A DNA stretch of 6,080 nucleotides, taken from contig CANPXQ010000059.1 in NCBI GenBank assembly GCA_947586295.1, forward strand, positions 1 through 6,080, written 5' to 3'. Position 1 is the first letter of the stretch; every line of letters starts with the position of its first letter. The DNA comes from an uncultured Bacilli bacterium (lineage in GTDB: Bacteria; Bacillota_I; Bacilli_A; RF39; UBA660). Both the position numbers and the translations under genes were made by a program. Below, one piece after another: positions 6,052 to 6,080 of the stretch. The notes under the pieces are model-generated. The model ran no database searches and was not told the origin of the DNA. It saw nothing but the letters and a program-made list of their open reading frames with translations.

Positions 6052-6077
6052 GATTATTTTAACTTGTTAAAATAATC
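6052..6077. repeat. Perfect 12-bp inverted repeat with a 2-base centre
   Basis: GATTATTTTAAC (6052-6063) and GTTAAAATAATC (6066-6077) are exact reverse complements separated by TT. As RNA this would be an 11-12 bp hairpin closed by CUUG; as DNA it is a 26-bp dyad that could bind a dimeric protein. No T-run follows on either strand within the window. It lies 7 bases after the composite inverted repeat, so the two may be parts of one element that continues past the window end. Confidence 0.6.
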
Positions 6078-6080
6078 ACG

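Noticed and set aside
6000..6080. A tRNA or other known small RNA at the right edge
   Set aside because: There is no T-loop GTTCGA-like motif, no cloverleaf, and no resemblance to the conserved parts of tmRNA, RNase P or SRP RNA that I can recognise.

Overview
The window looks like chromosomal DNA of a very AT-rich, low-GC Gram-positive-type bacterium (Bacillota, or the Mollicutes-related uncultured gut lineages). The evidence is strong A/T bias in codons and spacers, AGGAG/AGGTGA-type ribosome binding sites, a canonical sigma-A promoter, a CIRCE-like heat-shock operator and U-tract hairpin terminators. All seven Trp codons in the predicted proteins are TGG and every gene stops at TAA or TAG, so nothing supports the Mycoplasma code, where TGA encodes Trp. 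The lineage is an inference; no taxonomic marker gene is present.

Layout. On the minus strand at the left edge is the N-terminal half of a zinc-dependent cell-wall amidase (50-346) that ends abruptly. A spacer with a minus-strand terminator hairpin (463-487) separates it from a complete minus-strand htpG (Hsp90 chaperone, 605-2431). A divergent intergenic region (2432-2608) carries a perfect TTGACA-N17-TATAAT promoter and a CIRCE-like operator for htpG, plus a weaker promoter overlapped by a dyad for the rightward genes. Two plus-strand genes, 20 bases apart, encode different membrane-anchored thioredoxin-fold proteins (2609-3415, CPYC; 3436-4164, CPWC). They share a terminator that begins inside the last codons of the second gene. 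A separate plus-strand gene (4245-5999) encodes a HerA-type hexameric ATPase with an N-terminal HAS-barrel-like region. The last 80 bases hold two strong, perfectly complementary inverted repeats that match no feature I recognise.

How the parts work together. HtpG is a cytosolic chaperone probably under HrcA control. The two thioredoxin-fold proteins are probably cotranscribed and act on the outer face of the membrane, likely in thiol-disulfide exchange on exported proteins. The HerA ATPase has no NurA or other recognisable effector beside it in this window, so its role is open. Apart from the thioredoxin pair, the genes do not form one pathway. I see no CRISPR array, complete mobile element, rRNA or tRNA. 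The least explained sequence is the structured segment at 6008-6077, immediately after the HerA gene.
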